From: [Pasteurella] mairii | GTDB taxonomy: Bacteria; Pseudomonadota; Gammaproteobacteria; Enterobacterales; Pasteurellaceae | DNA: 64,000 bases | Direction: 5' to 3' | Assembly: GCA_900454475.1 (NCBI GenBank) | Contig: UGSS01000002.1 | Coordinates: forward strand, 1,693,605 to 1,757,604 | Part shown: piece after piece, positions 1-7,540 of the stretch | Layout of the letters: every line of letters starts with the position of its first letter | Position numbering within the stretch: position 1 is the first letter of the stretch | Notes under the pieces: model-generated | Databases searched by the model: none | What the model was told of the DNA's origin: nothing | The model's input: only the letters and a program-made list of their open reading frames with translations | Translations under genes and position numbers: made by a program

Positions 1-984
1 CAATAAACTATAAGCGACGATACCGTTACGAACTCGATCTTCATTAATTTGTTGTAAGTCATTAATGCCTAAGAATGTTTTATCTAAAGAACGGGTTACA
101 ATTAATCCAGCAGCATACGGAACCTGTAAAGCAAAATCATTGCGTCGTTCTGCCTCATTTGTTAAAACAATCGCATTCCAATTTGCTGGTGCTGGTTGAG
201 TGTGCCATTCACCTTCCATTGCGGCAAGTTTTACTGGTTGAGTTTGACCAATTTCATAACCAGATTCATCTCCCATAATCAACACACTAAATACCGCTAC
301 GATACCAAAAACGGAAGCAACAGAAAAAGAACGTTTTGCAAACCCGATATCACGCCCTTTTAAAATATAATATGCGCTGATACCCAACACAAAACAAGCT
401 GCTGAAACATAACCGGCTGATAAAGTGTGTAAAAATTTACTTTGTGCCACTGGATTTAACCAAACATCTAAGAAACTGTTCATTTCCATCCGCATGGTTT
501 CAAAGTTAAATTCTGAACCCGCAGGATATTGCATCCAACCATTAGCAACCAAAATCCACATTGCGGATAAATTGGAACCGAATGCCACACAATAAGTTGT
601 TAATAAATGTTTACCTTTTGATAAGCGATCCCAACCAAAGAAAAATAATCCGACGAAAGTTGATTCCAAGAAGAATGCCAACAGAGCTTCAATAGCAAGC
701 GGTGCACCAAAAATGTCACCTACATAATGAGAATAATATGACCAGTTTGTACCAAACTGAAATTCCATTGTAATACCGGTAGTTACCCCTAAAGCAAAGT
801 TAATACCAAATAATTTACCCCAGAATTTTGTCATATCTTTATACACTTCCTTGCCCGTAGTCACATAAAGCGTTTCCATAATCACAAGAATCATGGTTAG
901 CCCTAACGTCAACGGCACAAACAAAAAGTGGTACAATGCAGTTAATGCAAACTGCAATCTAGAGAGTTCAACAACGTCTAACAT
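1..984 (-). CDS. cydA: Cytochrome bd ubiquinol oxidase subunit I (partial, 3' end outside window)
   Basis: Subunit I of the high-affinity terminal quinol oxidase in the inner membrane. It oxidises quinol and reduces O2 to water at low oxygen. The frame is open for 328 codons from ATG at 984 to the window edge; E. coli CydA is about 522 residues, so the C-terminal third is missing. Visible landmarks are the heme-ligand His19 (LTALYHFL), the [11 protein letters not shown] segment, the [11 protein letters not shown] segment carrying the second heme-ligand His, and the start of the Q-loop ([18 protein letters not shown]). The start is supported by AAGGAG just upstream. cydB would be expected beyond the window. 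Family assignment is secure. Confidence 0.95.
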   Translation of the reverse strand, partial: MLDVVELSRLQFALTALYHFLFVPLTLGLTMILVIMETLYVTTGKEVYKDMTKFWGKLFGINFALGVTTGITMEFQFGTNWSYYSHYVGDIFGAPLAIEALLAFFLESTFVGLFFFGWDRLSKGKHLLTTYCVAFGSNLSAMWILVANGWMQYPAGSEFNFETMRMEMNSFLDVWLNPVAQSKFLHTLSAGYVSAACFVLGISAYYILKGRDIGFAKRSFSVASVFGIVAVFSVLIMGDESGYEIGQTQPVKLAAMEGEWHTQPAPANWNAIVLTNEAERRNDFALQVPYAAGLIVTRSLDKTFLGINDLQQINEDRVRNGIVAYSLL

Positions 985-1200
985 CTCGACTCCTTGTAAA
1001 TGCTACAAGTTTTTCAATTATGATTACTAAGTAATCACCCCATATTACCTTCTCTAAGATATGTCTTATCTTAAGGTCAAGTGACCGAATTATTTTCACA
1101 ATCATCACTAACGAAATACCAGTATATAAGTTAATCATTATAAAAATAATCCGTGATCACTGTGTATTCTACTACTAAAAGTAAGGATAAAAAATAGCAA

Positions 1201-1222
1201 AAATGACAGACAGATCACATTT
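1201..1222. promoter_or_regulatory. Candidate CRP (cAMP receptor protein) site
   Basis: The 22-base sequence matches the E. coli CRP consensus at 17 positions: AAATG on the left and AGATCACATTT on the right, while the left TGTGA core is degenerate (TGACA). It lies about 220 bases upstream of the cydA start and about 215 upstream of the small plus-strand gene, so its target is ambiguous. This is an inference from motif match only. Confidence 0.45.
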
Positions 1223-1269
1223 TTTAGATTTAAATCAAAAATAATCCTAAAGGTTTATCACTAGATCTA

Positions 1270-1283
1270 TTGATACTAATCAA
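1270..1283. promoter_or_regulatory. Perfect FNR box
   Basis: TTGATACTAATCAA matches the FNR consensus TTGAT-N4-ATCAA at all ten defined positions. FNR is the oxygen-sensing regulator that controls cyd genes in many gamma-proteobacteria. Here the box is about 285 bases from the cydA start and about 150 bases before the small exported-protein gene, so it could serve either. The match is seen directly; the target is inferred. Confidence 0.6.
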
Positions 1284-1435
1284 ATTATGAATTTTATTAA
1301 CATTTTCACAACATTCATTATTCCTAGGATCACAATTTTTGAATAAAACCAACTTAAGCACTAGACATCATATCGATATTCTGCTAATTTTCTTTGCGCT
1401 TATTTTTGTTTAATATTTTATATAAAGGTGATAGG

Positions 1436-1786
1436 GTGTTTATAAATAAAATAACAACTTTTGCTTTCGTTGTTGCCACGGGTATTTTAGTAGTGGCAGG
1501 AGGCGAACCCGCCGTTGCAAAAGCGGAATCCACAAAGGCACAACTAATGCAAAATAATACCGTTGTCACACTGCCTCAACAATGTGAACAATTGTTCAAA
1601 GCAACCGAGAGCTTAATTGCAGAAGCTGAAAAACAACCGGGTACACACACCCAGTTAAATAAAATTAAAAGTAAGTTAAACCAAAGCAAACAGCAAATTC
1701 TAGAAATGGAATTAGCGACACAAATTAAAAGTTGTGATGTTGGTTTAGTGAGACTGGCTTCCAAACAAAATGATGCCACCAACTGA
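1436..1786 (+). CDS. Small exported protein, DUF5339-like
   Basis: A 116-residue protein beginning at GTG 1436, preceded by AAAGGTGA at good spacing; a TTG 42 bases upstream is less likely. It opens with a short positive stretch and a hydrophobic segment (residues about 5-20), then a small-residue region ending in AVAKAES, consistent with a cleaved signal peptide and periplasmic location. The mature part is charged and helical, with two cysteines (LPQQCEQLF and IKSCDVGL) that could form a disulfide. Its pattern resembles the DUF5339 proteins common in Pasteurellaceae, whose function is unknown. It sits alone, convergent with hpt, and is followed by a strong terminator. Confidence 0.7.
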   Translation: MFINKITTFAFVVATGILVVAGGEPAVAKAESTKAQLMQNNTVVTLPQQCEQLFKATESLIAEAEKQPGTHTQLNKIKSKLNQSKQQILEMELATQIKSCDVGLVRLASKQNDATN

Positions 1787-1792
1787 TTTCTA

Positions 1793-1816
1793 AAACCACC
1801 GTTAAGGTGGTTTTTT
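1793..1816 (+). terminator. Rho-independent terminator of the small exported-protein gene
   Basis: AAACCACC and GGTGGTTT form an 8-bp stem with a 5-base loop, followed by T residues, a few bases after the stop codon at 1786. Confidence 0.8.
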
Positions 1817-1837
1817 ATTGCCCGTCGTATAAAATGT

Positions 1838-1872
1838 AAAAAAGCTTGCTAATCAAATAGCAAGCTTTTTTT
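1838..1872. terminator. Bidirectional terminator between convergent genes (serves hpt)
   Basis: AAAAAAGCTTGCT and AGCAAGCTTTTTTT form a 13-bp stem flanked by A and T runs, so it can act in both directions. It lies just past the hpt stop at 1903 on the minus strand. Confidence 0.8.
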
Positions 1873-1902
1873 GTTCTAAGTTCAATAAACAGGAAAATAC
1901 AA

Positions 1903-2442
1903 TTATTCCTGCAAAATCACTTTTCCGATATAGCCTAAATTACGATGGCGTTGTGCATAATCAATCCCGTAACCCACCACAAATTCGTCAGGAATAGTGA
2001 ATCCCACCCAATCTACGGGCACTTCTACTTCACGCCGAGAAGGTTTATCCAATAAAGTACAAATTGCCAACGACGCCGGATCTCGTAATAACAAGATCTC
2101 ACGCACTTTTTGCAAGGTATACCCCGTATCAATAATATCCTCCACAATCAACACGTGCTCATGACGAATATCGCCTTCCAAATCTTTACTGATTTTCACG
2201 TCATGATTGGTCGTCATACCGCTGCCATAACTGGCTGTCGTCATAAATTCAATTTCTACTGGCAACTTAATCTCGCGAACTAAATCCGCCATAAACATAA
2301 AAGAACCGCGCAACAGTCCAACAACAATTAATTTATCTATTTGTTTATGTTGGTAAAATTGAGTAATTTCCGCACCAAGAGATTGAATACGAGAACGAAC
2401 ATCTTGTTCGGAAATTAAAATATCTACAGAATGTTTTTTCAT
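1903..2442 (-). CDS. hpt: Hypoxanthine phosphoribosyltransferase
   Basis: Purine-salvage enzyme of the cytoplasm that transfers the phosphoribosyl group of PRPP to hypoxanthine (and guanine). It has 179 residues, matching E. coli Hpt (178). The PRPP-binding motif is clear ([13 protein letters not shown], about residues 98-110), with [15 protein letters not shown] near residue 41 and a C-terminal [18 protein letters not shown] segment typical of 6-oxopurine enzymes. The start MKKHSVDIL lies behind GAAAGGTC. An upstream sRNA-like unit on the same strand ends in a terminator about 50 bases before this gene, so hpt probably has its own promoter (TACAAT at about 2484-2489). Confidence 0.93.
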   Translation of the reverse strand: MKKHSVDILISEQDVRSRIQSLGAEITQFYQHKQIDKLIVVGLLRGSFMFMADLVREIKLPVEIEFMTTASYGSGMTTNHDVKISKDLEGDIRHEHVLIVEDIIDTGYTLQKVREILLLRDPASLAICTLLDKPSRREVEVPVDWVGFTIPDEFVVGYGIDYAQRHRNLGYIGKVILQE

Positions 2443-2492
2443 TATAAATGACCTTTCAATATCAGGTTTAGCTAATCGGCGCCTATTGTAGC

Positions 2493-2525
2493 AAAAAAAA
2501 GGCTGAAGTATAAACCTCAGCCTTT
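2493..2525 (-). terminator. Rho-independent terminator upstream of hpt (minus strand)
   Basis: Read on the minus strand, AAAGGCTGA and TCAGCCTTT form a 9-bp stem with a 10-base loop, followed directly by eight T residues. It can end pmbA transcripts and the candidate sRNA described next. Confidence 0.85.
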
Positions 2526-2622
2526 AAATACCCTAACGAATTTACTTTCTACTCTACTTGTTTGGTGTACTTTGCTACAGAGACAAAAAATTCTTTTCCT
2601 CGGTCGGCAATGTGTAACAAAC
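2493..2622 (-). ncRNA. Candidate iron-regulated small RNA (Fur-controlled)
   Basis: A transcription unit of about 130 nt without a convincing reading frame lies between pmbA and hpt. It starts downstream of a strong sigma-70 promoter (TTGACA, 17-bp spacer, TAGAAT) whose -35 overlaps a Fur-box-like sequence, and it ends in a perfect stem with a U8 tail, as Hfq-dependent sRNAs do. An A/U-rich patch (GAAAAGAATTTTTTG) could bind Hfq. RyhB of E. coli and HrrF of H. influenzae are Fur-repressed sRNAs of this kind; I cannot tell whether this is the HrrF ortholog. The alternative is a long leader of hpt with an attenuator. Confidence 0.5.
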
Positions 2623-2628
2623 CTCGCT

Positions 2629-2671
2629 ATTCTATCTGGGCTTGACACACTTGTCAATGAGAATTATTTGC
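2629..2671 (-). promoter_or_regulatory. Sigma-70 promoter overlapped by a Fur-box-like operator
   Basis: On the minus strand TTGACA (2657-2652) and TAGAAT (2634-2629) are 17 bases apart, near-ideal for sigma-70. The 19 bases 2653-2671 match the classical Fur box at about 12-13 positions and cover the -35, where a repressor would block polymerase. The site starts within a few bases of the pmbA stop codon. Confidence 0.55.
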
Positions 2672-2677
2672 ATTTAG

Positions 2678-4033
2678 TTAATTACCCGAAACTTTCATGT
2701 TTCCCAGCAAAATAGACCCAGTTTGAATATTTGAACGAGACTCAATATCATCGCTCACTGCCACAATTTGATTAAACATGGTTTTTAATTCTCCCGCAAT
2801 GGTAATCTCGGCAACCGGATATTGAATTTCCCCGTTTTCCACCCAAAAACCACTTGCGCCGCGTGAATAATCGCCGGTAACCAAATTTACCCCTTGCCCC
2901 ATCAAATCCGTCACTAACAAACCGGTTCCCATTTCACGCAAAAGTGCGGTCAATCCGCCGCTTAAATTTGGTTTCACCAACCAATTATGGATCCCACCGG
3001 CGTGTCCAGTGCTTGGCATTCCTAGTTTTTTACCGCTATAACTGGTCAATAAATAGGTTTGTAACACTCCCTGTGCAATAATCTCACGCGACACCGTACG
3101 CACGCCCTCGCTATCAAAAGGCGACGACGCTAACTGCCCGATTAAATGTGGACGTTCACTAATCGCAAACCAATCTGGCAAAATTTGTTTACCCAAATGA
3201 TCCAATAAAAAACTCGACTTACGATACAAGCTACCGCCGCTAATTGCCGCTGCCAAATGACTAATAATGCCCGTTGCCACATCATTTAAAAACACCACCG
3301 GCACTTCTTGGGTCGCCATTTTTTGCGGTTGCAAACGCGCTAAGGTTTTCTCTGCACAACGTTGACCGACCCAACTTCCACTATCCAAACGCTTAACATC
3401 ACGCGAAATCGTATATTCATAATCACGTTCCAGTTGCTCATCCTTACCCGCGATCACCGAGCAAGAAAGCGAATAACGACTGGATAAATAACTTTGCAGC
3501 ATCCCGTAGCTATTACCATAAACCCGAACGCCGGTATGAGAATTAAATGCCGCCCCTTCGCTATTAACAATTTTTTCGTCATAATCCAACGCAGCTTTTT
3601 CCGTTTCCAAAGCAAGTTTTATCGCCTGATCTACATCCATCTCCGCCGGATGATATAAATCCAAATCCGGCGCCTCAAATGCCATCAATTCACGATCTGC
3701 CAATCCCGCGCAATTATCCGGCGAAGTATATTTAGCAATCGCTAACGCCGATTCCACCGCACTTTTAATTGCCACTGGGCTTAAATCCGAGGTTGAAGCA
3801 TTGCCTTTTTGCTGCCCAACATACACAGAAATCCCCAATGCTCCATCATTATTAAACTCGACATTCTCCACTTCTTGCAAACGTGCCGAAACCGATAAAC
3901 CGCTCACTTTCGTCACCGCCACTTCCGCCGACGCTCCGACCTTTGTTGCAATCTCAACCGCATAACTCACAGCCTCACGCAATTCTTGTTCTTGCTGCTT
4001 TAAAAGTGCGGTACTATTTTGTTGGGTTTCCAT
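2678..4033 (-). CDS. pmbA: Metalloprotease PmbA/TldE
   Basis: Inactive partner subunit of the TldD/TldE protease, a cytoplasmic zinc-dependent complex that degrades unfolded peptides and matures some peptide antibiotics and antitoxins. The length of 451 residues equals the usual PmbA size (450 in E. coli). Typical segments are [20 protein letters not shown] near residue 64 and the conserved C-terminal region [12 protein letters not shown]...[24 protein letters not shown]. The start ATG 4033 follows AAGGAAATT. tldD is not in this window. An uptake-signal core lies inside the first codons (about 4008-4017). Confidence 0.93.
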   Translation of the reverse strand: METQQNSTALLKQQEQELREAVSYAVEIATKVGASAEVAVTKVSGLSVSARLQEVENVEFNNDGALGISVYVGQQKGNASTSDLSPVAIKSAVESALAIAKYTSPDNCAGLADRELMAFEAPDLDLYHPAEMDVDQAIKLALETEKAALDYDEKIVNSEGAAFNSHTGVRVYGNSYGMLQSYLSSRYSLSCSVIAGKDEQLERDYEYTISRDVKRLDSGSWVGQRCAEKTLARLQPQKMATQEVPVVFLNDVATGIISHLAAAISGGSLYRKSSFLLDHLGKQILPDWFAISERPHLIGQLASSPFDSEGVRTVSREIIAQGVLQTYLLTSYSGKKLGMPSTGHAGGIHNWLVKPNLSGGLTALLREMGTGLLVTDLMGQGVNLVTGDYSRGASGFWVENGEIQYPVAEITIAGELKTMFNQIVAVSDDIESRSNIQTGSILLGNMKVSGN

Positions 4034-4190
4034 ATAATTTCCTTGACTAAATCGTTCATAACGCGCATTTTACCGCATTTTCAACCAACCCGCTAACGCC
4101 CCCTCAATCTTTCCGCATTTATTTTCAGCAATACGAATTACTGTGCTAAAATAGTCAGCTAAAAAATAATAGAGAACAAAAGGATAACCT

Positions 4191-4727
4191 ATGGCAAAAC
4201 GTAAAAAAGAAGCCTTTGATTGGGAAAATGAAGAACAAGAAGAAATTATTTGGGTGAGTAAAAGTGAAATAAAACGCGATGCACAAGCCCTTAAAAAACT
4301 CGGTGAAAAACTGGTAGCGTTAAATGACACACATCTGGAGAAAATCCCGTTAGAAGAAAACTTATTAGATGCAATCAAATTGGCGCAACGCCTACAAAAA
4401 GAAGCGCGCCACCGCCAATTACAATATATCGGCAAATTATTGCGTAATATCGACACAGCTCCTATCCAAGAAGCCTTAGATAAAATCGAAAATAAACACG
4501 TACAACAACAAGCCATGCTCCACAAATTGGAACACCTGCGCGACGAATTAATAGAAAAAGGCGATGATTTATTAAGCGAACTGCTCAACGACTACCCTCA
4601 AGCCGATCGCCAATATCTACGCAATTTAATTCGCAACGCCCAAAAAGAAAAAGAACAAAACAAAGCTCCCAAAGCCTATCGTGAACTCTTTCAATATTTG
4701 AAAGAATTGATGATAACAGAGAAATAA
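4191..4727 (+). CDS. darP: Ribosome biogenesis factor DarP (YjgA, UPF0307)
   Basis: Small, highly charged, helical protein of 178 residues (183 in E. coli) that associates with late 50S precursors. The N-terminal basic/acidic stretch ([24 protein letters not shown]) and the C-terminal [20 protein letters not shown] segment are characteristic. It is divergent from pmbA with about 155 bases between, the same pmbA/yjgA pairing seen in many gamma-proteobacteria. Start ATG 4191 follows AAAAGGA. Confidence 0.9.
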   Translation: MAKRKKEAFDWENEEQEEIIWVSKSEIKRDAQALKKLGEKLVALNDTHLEKIPLEENLLDAIKLAQRLQKEARHRQLQYIGKLLRNIDTAPIQEALDKIENKHVQQQAMLHKLEHLRDELIEKGDDLLSELLNDYPQADRQYLRNLIRNAQKEKEQNKAPKAYRELFQYLKELMITEK

Positions 4728-4734
4728 TATAAAT

Positions 4735-4859
4735 AAAAAGTGCGGTCAAAAATGCTCTACCTCCAAATTGGTCTCACTTACAACGGATACAATACCAAAA
4801 TCAGTCCTTTGAATAACCGGTTAACTTTTGGGGGTAGTTCATTTTTGACCGCACTTTTT
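4735..4859. repeat. 20-bp perfect inverted repeat built on two uptake signal sequences
   Basis: AAAAAGTGCGGTCAAAAATG at 4735-4754 recurs as its exact complement at 4840-4859, 85 bases apart. Each arm contains the 9-base Hin-type DNA uptake core. The right arm is followed by T residues, so the pair could also act as a weak terminator for darP, though the loop is long. Nothing gene-like lies between the arms. Confidence 0.7.
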
Positions 4860-4935
4860 TATTTTCCCTTGAATTTTAGCCTTTCACCCCAATATTACAG
4901 CTTAACCCCAATTTTTTAGAGAGAGTAAATGAGAG

Positions 4936-7353
4936 ATGAACGCAAAACGAACTAAAACACTAACGATTCCAGTTCTACCATTGCGTGATGTGGTAGTGTT
5001 TCCTTTTATGGTAATGCCATTATTTGTCGGGCGAGCAAAATCCATTCGTAGCTTGGATGAGGCGTTGGAAAGTGGTAAACAATTATTATTAGTGGCGCAG
5101 CGGCAAGCGGATTTAGAAGAGCCGACAGTTGATGATGTGTATGATGTCGGGACGATCGCGAATATCATTCAATTATTAAAATTACCGGATGGTACGGTTA
5201 AAGTGTTGGTGGAAGGTCAACAACGTGCCAATATTCGTTCGTTACAAGATACTGGGGAGTTTTTTAGCGCGGAAGTGTTGCCGATTGACAGCGTGAGTGG
5301 TGATGAAAAAGAATTGGATGTTGTGAGAAATGCGGTGCTTTCTGAGTTTGAAAAATATACTAATTTAAACAAAAAAGTGCAGCCGGATATTTTGCCGGCG
5401 TTGCAACGCATTGATGATGCAGAATGTTTAGGTGATACCTTGGCGGCACATTTGCCGGTGGCAGTTGCGCAAAAACAAATTTTATTGGAAGAAGCCAATG
5501 TGGTATCGCGTTTTGAATATTTGCTTGGTTTGATGGAAAGTGAAGCAGATTTGCTACAAATCGAAAAGCGTATTCGCGGTCGCGTGAAAAAACAAATGGA
5601 GAAAAGCCAGCGCGATTATTATTTGAATGAGCAAATTAAAGCTATCCAAAAAGAATTAGGTGAGAATGATAACGCCATTGTTGAAGTCGAGCAGTTGCGT
5701 AAAAAAATTGAAGAAGCCAGAATGCCGACGGAAGCGCGAGAAAAAGCGGAAGCGGAATTACAAAAGCTGAAAATGATGTCGCCAATGTCGGCGGAAGCAA
5801 CCGTGGTGCGCAGTTATATTGATTGGATGATACAAGTTCCTTGGCATAAACGCACTAAAGTGAAAAAAGATATTGCGAAAGCGCAGGAAATTTTAGACGC
5901 CGATCATTATGGTTTAGAACGCGTGAAAGAGCGTATTTTGGAATATCTCGCGGTGCAAAGTCGCTTAAATCAAATTAAAGGTCCGATTTTGTGTTTAGTG
6001 GGACCGCCGGGGGTGGGGAAAACCTCATTGGGTCAATCCATTGCGAATGCTACCGGACGTAAATATGTGCGTATGGCGTTGGGCGGTGTACGTGATGAAG
6101 CGGAAATTCGCGGACATCGTAAAACTTATATTGGTTCGTTACCGGGAAAATTGATCCAAAAAATGGCAAAAGTGGGGGTGAAAAACCCGTTGTTTTTGTT
6201 GGATGAAATCGACAAGATGTCTTCCGATATGCGTGGCGATCCGGCGTCTGCGTTGTTGGAAGTGTTGGATCCAGAACAAAATACTCGTTTTAATGATCAC
6301 TACTTGGAAGTGGATTATGATTTATCGGATGTGATGTTTGTGGCAACGTCCAATTCCATGAAAATTCCGGGACCATTGTTAGATCGGATGGAAGTGATTC
6401 GGCTATCCGGTTATACGGAAGATGAAAAATTGAATATCGCTACTCGTCATTTATTAGCAAAACAAATTGAACGTAACGGGTTGAAAGCCGGTGAACTAGT
6501 GATTGAGGATAGCGCGATTTTAGACATTATCCGTTATTATACGCGTGAAGCCGGTGTGCGGGGTTTGGAGCGAGAAATTTCCAAAATTTGTCGTAAAGCG
6601 GTGAAAAACTTGTTACTTAATAGCAAATTGAAATCCATCACCGTTAATGCGGAGAATTTGCATGATTATCTTGGCGTAAAACGCTTTGAGTTCGGGCGTG
6701 CAGATACGCAAAATCACGTGGGCGAAGTAACCGGTTTAGCATGGACAGAAGTGGGTGGTGACTTACTGACTATTGAAACTGCCTCTGTTCTCGGCAAAGG
6801 TAAATTGACCTTCACTGGTTCCTTAGGGGATGTGATGAAAGAAAGTATCCAAGCGGCAATGACTGTTGTACGCGCCAGAGCGGAAAAATTAGGGATTGCC
6901 GCTGATTTCCACGAAAAACGCGATATTCATATTCATGTGCCGGATGGGGCGACGCCCAAAGACGGTCCAAGCGCGGGGATCGCAATGTGTACCGCTTTGG
7001 TGTCTTGTTTAACCGGTAATCCGGTGAGATCCGAAGTAGCAATGACCGGTGAAATCAGCTTACGCGGGAAAGTGTTGCCGATTGGTGGGTTGAAAGAAAA
7101 ATTGCTGGCGGCACACCGTGGTGGTATTAAGACCGTAATTATTCCGAAAGATAATGTGAAAGATTTGGAAGAAATCCCAGAAAATGTGAAAAATCATTTA
7201 AGTATTCATGCGGTGGAAAGCATTGATGAAGTGTTAAGTATCGCATTGGAAAATCCGCCGGAAGGAATTGAGTTTGTGAAGCATAAACCGTTAAATAAAG
7301 TGAAAAGCACGCGCAGTCGAAAAGCAAGCACTACCTCAAGGGCGGTTAACTAG
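4936..7353 (+). CDS. lon: ATP-dependent protease La (Lon)
   Basis: Cytoplasmic AAA+ serine protease that degrades damaged and regulatory proteins. Its 805 residues compare with 784 in E. coli; the extra length is a basic C-terminal tail (KHKPLNKVKSTRSRKASTTS). Order: N-terminal substrate-binding domain (about 10-200), helical region, AAA+ module with Walker A GPPGVGKTS (near 356) and Walker B LFLLDEIDK, then the protease domain with the Ser-Lys dyad at Ser679 (KDGPSAGIA) and Lys722 (GGLKEK), at the same numbers as in E. coli. It is followed by ppiD. In E. coli clpPX lies just upstream of lon; here clpPX is about 47 kb away. Confidence 0.97.
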   Translation: MNAKRTKTLTIPVLPLRDVVVFPFMVMPLFVGRAKSIRSLDEALESGKQLLLVAQRQADLEEPTVDDVYDVGTIANIIQLLKLPDGTVKVLVEGQQRANIRSLQDTGEFFSAEVLPIDSVSGDEKELDVVRNAVLSEFEKYTNLNKKVQPDILPALQRIDDAECLGDTLAAHLPVAVAQKQILLEEANVVSRFEYLLGLMESEADLLQIEKRIRGRVKKQMEKSQRDYYLNEQIKAIQKELGENDNAIVEVEQLRKKIEEARMPTEAREKAEAELQKLKMMSPMSAEATVVRSYIDWMIQVPWHKRTKVKKDIAKAQEILDADHYGLERVKERILEYLAVQSRLNQIKGPILCLVGPPGVGKTSLGQSIANATGRKYVRMALGGVRDEAEIRGHRKTYIGSLPGKLIQKMAKVGVKNPLFLLDEIDKMSSDMRGDPASALLEVLDPEQNTRFNDHYLEVDYDLSDVMFVATSNSMKIPGPLLDRMEVIRLSGYTEDEKLNIATRHLLAKQIERNGLKAGELVIEDSAILDIIRYYTREAGVRGLEREISKICRKAVKNLLLNSKLKSITVNAENLHDYLGVKRFEFGRADTQNHVGEVTGLAWTEVGGDLLTIETASVLGKGKLTFTGSLGDVMKESIQAAMTVVRARAEKLGIAADFHEKRDIHIHVPDGATPKDGPSAGIAMCTALVSCLTGNPVRSEVAMTGEISLRGKVLPIGGLKEKLLAAHRGGIKTVIIPKDNVKDLEEIPENVKNHLSIHAVESIDEVLSIALENPPEGIEFVKHKPLNKVKSTRSRKASTTSRAVN

Positions 7354-7383
7354 CGAAAGTGCGGTCAATTTTTACGTTATTTT

Positions 7384-7420
7384 ATAAGCCGAGGTCAAAT
7401 CCGGCTTATTTTCGTTTTTT
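7384..7420 (+). terminator. Terminator-like hairpin after lon
   Basis: ATAAGCCG and CGGCTTAT form an 8-bp stem with a 10-base loop, followed by TTTCGTTTTTT. An uptake core sits just upstream (about 7360). Confidence 0.65.
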
Positions 7421-7540
7421 CCGTGTTTTTCATGGTGCGAAGGCGTAAAGTTTCTATTATAATCAAAAAGATTTGCGGTAGCGGAGAGTTTACGCTGCCG
7501 ATAATGGGTTTTAATTCTCACTATTACAGGAACAGATTCA

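Larger units (their letters stand above)
985..1435. promoter_or_regulatory. Divergent intergenic region between cydA and the small exported-protein gene
   Basis: This AT-rich stretch of about 450 bases has no credible gene. It holds a CRP-like site (1201-1222) and a perfect FNR-type box (1270-1283), listed separately. It must contain the promoters of cydA (minus) and of the small exported-protein gene (plus). I could not place the -10 and -35 boxes with confidence. Confidence 0.6.

Noticed and set aside
75-278. 67-codon plus-strand frame at the left edge
   Set aside because: It is antisense to cydA, whose conserved residues fix the coding strand.
4070-4588. 172-codon minus-strand frame overlapping darP
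   Set aside because: It is Ser/Cys-rich shadow sequence on the opposite strand of a well-matched darP gene.
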